DNA of 7,766 nt. Origin: Gammaproteobacteria bacterium TMED92. Lineage in GTDB: Bacteria; Pseudomonadota; Gammaproteobacteria; Pseudomonadales; Azotimanducaceae. The stretch covers positions 1 through 7,766 of the forward strand of contig NHET02000084.1 in NCBI GenBank assembly GCA_002170355.2. The letters are read 5' to 3'. Both the position numbers and the translations under genes were made by a program. Within the stretch, counting starts at the first letter, position 1; the number at the start of each line of letters is the position of its first letter. The notes beneath the pieces were generated by a model, which was not told where the DNA came from, ran no database searches, and saw only the letters and a program-made list of their open reading frames with translations. Of the stretch, positions 6,242-7,766 are shown piece by piece.

Positions 6242-7309
6242 GTGGCAAAAAAAGACAAGAAAAACGAACCCGTAAAGCCGCCAGAGCCGTCTGCACTAGA
6301 GCGTGAACTGGCTGCATTGGACCCTACCAAGCGCGCGGCTCTGCTGATGTTAGTACTAGGAGAACAGCAGGCTTCCGACATTATCGGCTATCTCAACCGA
6401 GATGAAGTCGAAACACTCGGTACGGCTATGGTGTCGGTGAACGACGTTTCGCAAACCGCTGTAGATAAAGTTTTGGACCAGTTTATTGGCGAGCTTCGTG
6501 GTCAGACTAACCTAGGCCTTGGCTCTAAAGACTACGTTGAAGGGGTCTTAAAACGCGCGCTCGGCCCAGAGAAATCGGCATCAGTGCTCAGTAGGATCGT
6601 GCCGTCGTCGGCCAGCAAGGGTTTGGAAATACTCGCTTGGATGACGCCGCAAAATATTTACGAAATGATCGGTGATGAGCACCCCCAGGTGATTGCCATC
6701 ATTATGTCCGTGTTAGAAGAGGACACTGCGGCAGAATTACTTGCGCTATTACCGAGCGATATGCGAATTGAAGTTATGCGCCGGGTTGCACTATTAGACA
6801 CGGTGCAGCCCAGTGCAATGTCTGAACTGGAAAATGTTGTGCAGCGACAGTTGCAAAGCTCCATGACTTCTCAAGCGGCGCCAACTGTGGGAGGTGTGCG
6901 TGCGGCGGCGAAGATCATGAACCGCACCAAGCTAGATCTCGAAACAGAAGTGTTTGGCGGTCTCAAAGAATTGGACGAAGAGCTTGCGGTCGATATCCAA
7001 GACAATATGTTCGAATTCGAAGATTTTATTAAGTTAGATCGCCGCAGCATGCAGACCCTTGGGCAGGCCCTAGACCAGGAGGAACTAATGCTGGCGTTCC
7101 GGGGCGCGCCGCAACAACTTATCGACTACTTCTTAGAAAACGTCTCGGAGCGCCAAGCACTGGTGATGAAAGACGACATGGAAGTGGCTACCCCGAAACC
7201 CATTGCTGAGGTGGATGCAGCACAAAAAAATATTGTGCGTCAGGCGCGCAAGCTGCAAGAGGCCGGCGAAATTATTATGTCGGCGGGGGACAGCGGTGAT
7301 TACGTCTAG
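6242..7309 (+). CDS. fliG: FliG, flagellar rotor/switch protein
   Basis: FliG forms the top of the cytoplasmic C-ring, binds FliF, and meets the stator to produce torque. Its 355 residues include a Lys/Pro-rich N-terminal extension (about 1-25), the FliF-binding domain (LDPTKRAALLMLVLGEQQAS, 26-45), the EHPQ motif (146-149) with QVIAIIMSVL in the middle domain, the NMFEFEDF hinge (255-262) and the torque helix domain (about 280-345). Compared with E. coli, R304 and D311-D312 match R281 and D288-D289, K264 becomes R287, and R297 appears replaced (TPKP, 317-320). The GTG at 6242 gives MAKKDKK and follows GAGAAG at 6232-6237; an ATG at 6240 overlaps it in another frame and leads only to an 11-codon peptide. 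Gap to fliF is 32 bases, to fliH 8. Confidence 0.95.
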   Translation: MAKKDKKNEPVKPPEPSALERELAALDPTKRAALLMLVLGEQQASDIIGYLNRDEVETLGTAMVSVNDVSQTAVDKVLDQFIGELRGQTNLGLGSKDYVEGVLKRALGPEKSASVLSRIVPSSASKGLEILAWMTPQNIYEMIGDEHPQVIAIIMSVLEEDTAAELLALLPSDMRIEVMRRVALLDTVQPSAMSELENVVQRQLQSSMTSQAAPTVGGVRAAAKIMNRTKLDLETEVFGGLKELDEELAVDIQDNMFEFEDFIKLDRRSMQTLGQALDQEELMLAFRGAPQQLIDYFLENVSERQALVMKDDMEVATPKPIAEVDAAQKNIVRQARKLQEAGEIIMSAGDSGDYV

Positions 7310-7317
7310 GTCTTATC

Positions 7318-7766
7318 ATGAGCAATGATGCTTGGTCGAGTGACCCCCGGTTCAGCAAACCAAAGAGCGAACAAGAGTTCACTGGTCTTACCGTGACCGC
7401 TGCAAAGTCGGCGGGATTCATCGCGGGCATTGAAGCAGATGTTGGCACCGAGACCGGATCGCCGAGCCCGCCAACTTCGGCAGAGGTCAGTTATAGCCAA
7501 CAACAGGTTGACGAACTCGTGGCAGCAGCCAGAGCTGACGGATTGGCTGCCGGTGAAGCGACTGCCGACCAGCGCTTTACACAGATGCAGACAGAGCACA
7601 AAGCGTTGGTGGATGGAGAGTTTGCAGAATTTATGGGCGCTCTAAAACGCGATCTGGAAATCAGCCAGCCGTTGTTCAAACCTGTGCGAGACCTTGCCCT
7701 AGCGTTGGCCGAACACCTTGCCCGAAAAGAGTTGAGTCAATCAGCTGCCGCTATAGACGCAGTAGT
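7318..7766 (+). CDS. fliH: FliH, regulator of the flagellar export ATPase, N-terminal part
   Basis: FliH holds the export ATPase FliI in check and links it to the C-ring, probably through aromatic residues near its N-terminus; here W6 lies in MSNDAWSSDPRF. The 149 complete codons show a variable, Pro/Ser-rich start (1-60), a helical region (about 61-110) with a G75-LAA-G79 GxxxG element as in FliH, and the start of the conserved C-terminal domain (about 118-149, PVRDLALALAEHLARKELSQ), the pattern shared by FliH/YscL/HrpE. The family is usually 220-270 residues, so about a third to nearly half lies beyond the window. The ATG at 7318 lies eight bases after the fliG stop; the only ribosome-site candidate is a weak TAGG overlapping that stop. 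The position after fliG fits the usual fliEFGHIJ order and supports the call. Confidence 0.88.
   Translation, partial: MSNDAWSSDPRFSKPKSEQEFTGLTVTAAKSAGFIAGIEADVGTETGSPSPPTSAEVSYSQQQVDELVAAARADGLAAGEATADQRFTQMQTEHKALVDGEFAEFMGALKRDLEISQPLFKPVRDLALALAEHLARKELSQSAAAIDAV

Noticed and set aside
7306..7599. Minus-strand open frame of 97 codons at the right end
   Set aside because: It lies opposite fliH, which has the correct product type and place in the operon. The minus-strand product is unlike any family I know.
1..7766. tRNA/rRNA genes, CRISPR arrays, insertion sequences, phage or defence genes
   Set aside because: No direct-repeat array, transposase-like product, terminal inverted repeats or tRNA-like fold was seen on either strand. 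Almost all of the window is explained by flagellar genes.

Overview
The window is a piece of a bacterial flagellar gene cluster, most likely from a gammaproteobacterium with a polar flagellum. Two sigma-54 activators resembling FleQ/FlrA and FleR/FlrC sit directly upstream of fliE-fliF-fliG-fliH, as in Pseudomonas and Vibrio. GC content looks near one half by eye. The genus cannot be told from the sequence alone. Both ends are cut: fliD runs off the left edge (and looks broken there) and fliH runs off the right edge.

Layout. Positions 2-1174 (minus strand) hold fliD, the filament cap protein, open to the left edge. Its last 120 bases or so no longer look like FliD, and another minus-strand frame there resembles a receiver-domain fragment. 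Positions 1175-1380 are a divergent control region with a clear sigma-54 promoter facing fliD. Positions 1381-2511 (plus) encode a short FleQ-like activator. Positions 2512-2681 are a control region with a 14-bp palindrome and a perfect-looking -24/-12 promoter. From 2682 to the right edge, five plus-strand genes follow with gaps of 9, 33, 32 and 8 bases: a FleR-like activator, fliE, fliF, fliG and partial fliH. They are probably one operon read from the 2634-2649 promoter.

How the genes work together. The FleQ-like protein is probably the master activator. With sigma-54 RNA polymerase it would switch on the FleR-like gene, the basal-body genes behind it, and fliD. FliF forms the MS ring, FliE joins ring to rod, FliG is the rotor ring that touches the stator, FliH regulates the export ATPase FliI, and FliD caps the growing filament.

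What stands out is the regulation. The FleQ-like protein has no N-terminal FleQ domain and lacks the c-di-GMP contact residues known from P. aeruginosa FleQ. The FleR-like protein has a receiver-shaped N-terminus without the phosphorylatable Asp or the conserved Lys, and the kinase gene fleS/flrB, expected between the two, is absent. This suggests a flagellar hierarchy that does not use FleS-type phosphorylation or canonical FleQ c-di-GMP sensing. I see no RNA gene, insertion sequence, CRISPR array or defence system, and no wholly unknown system.
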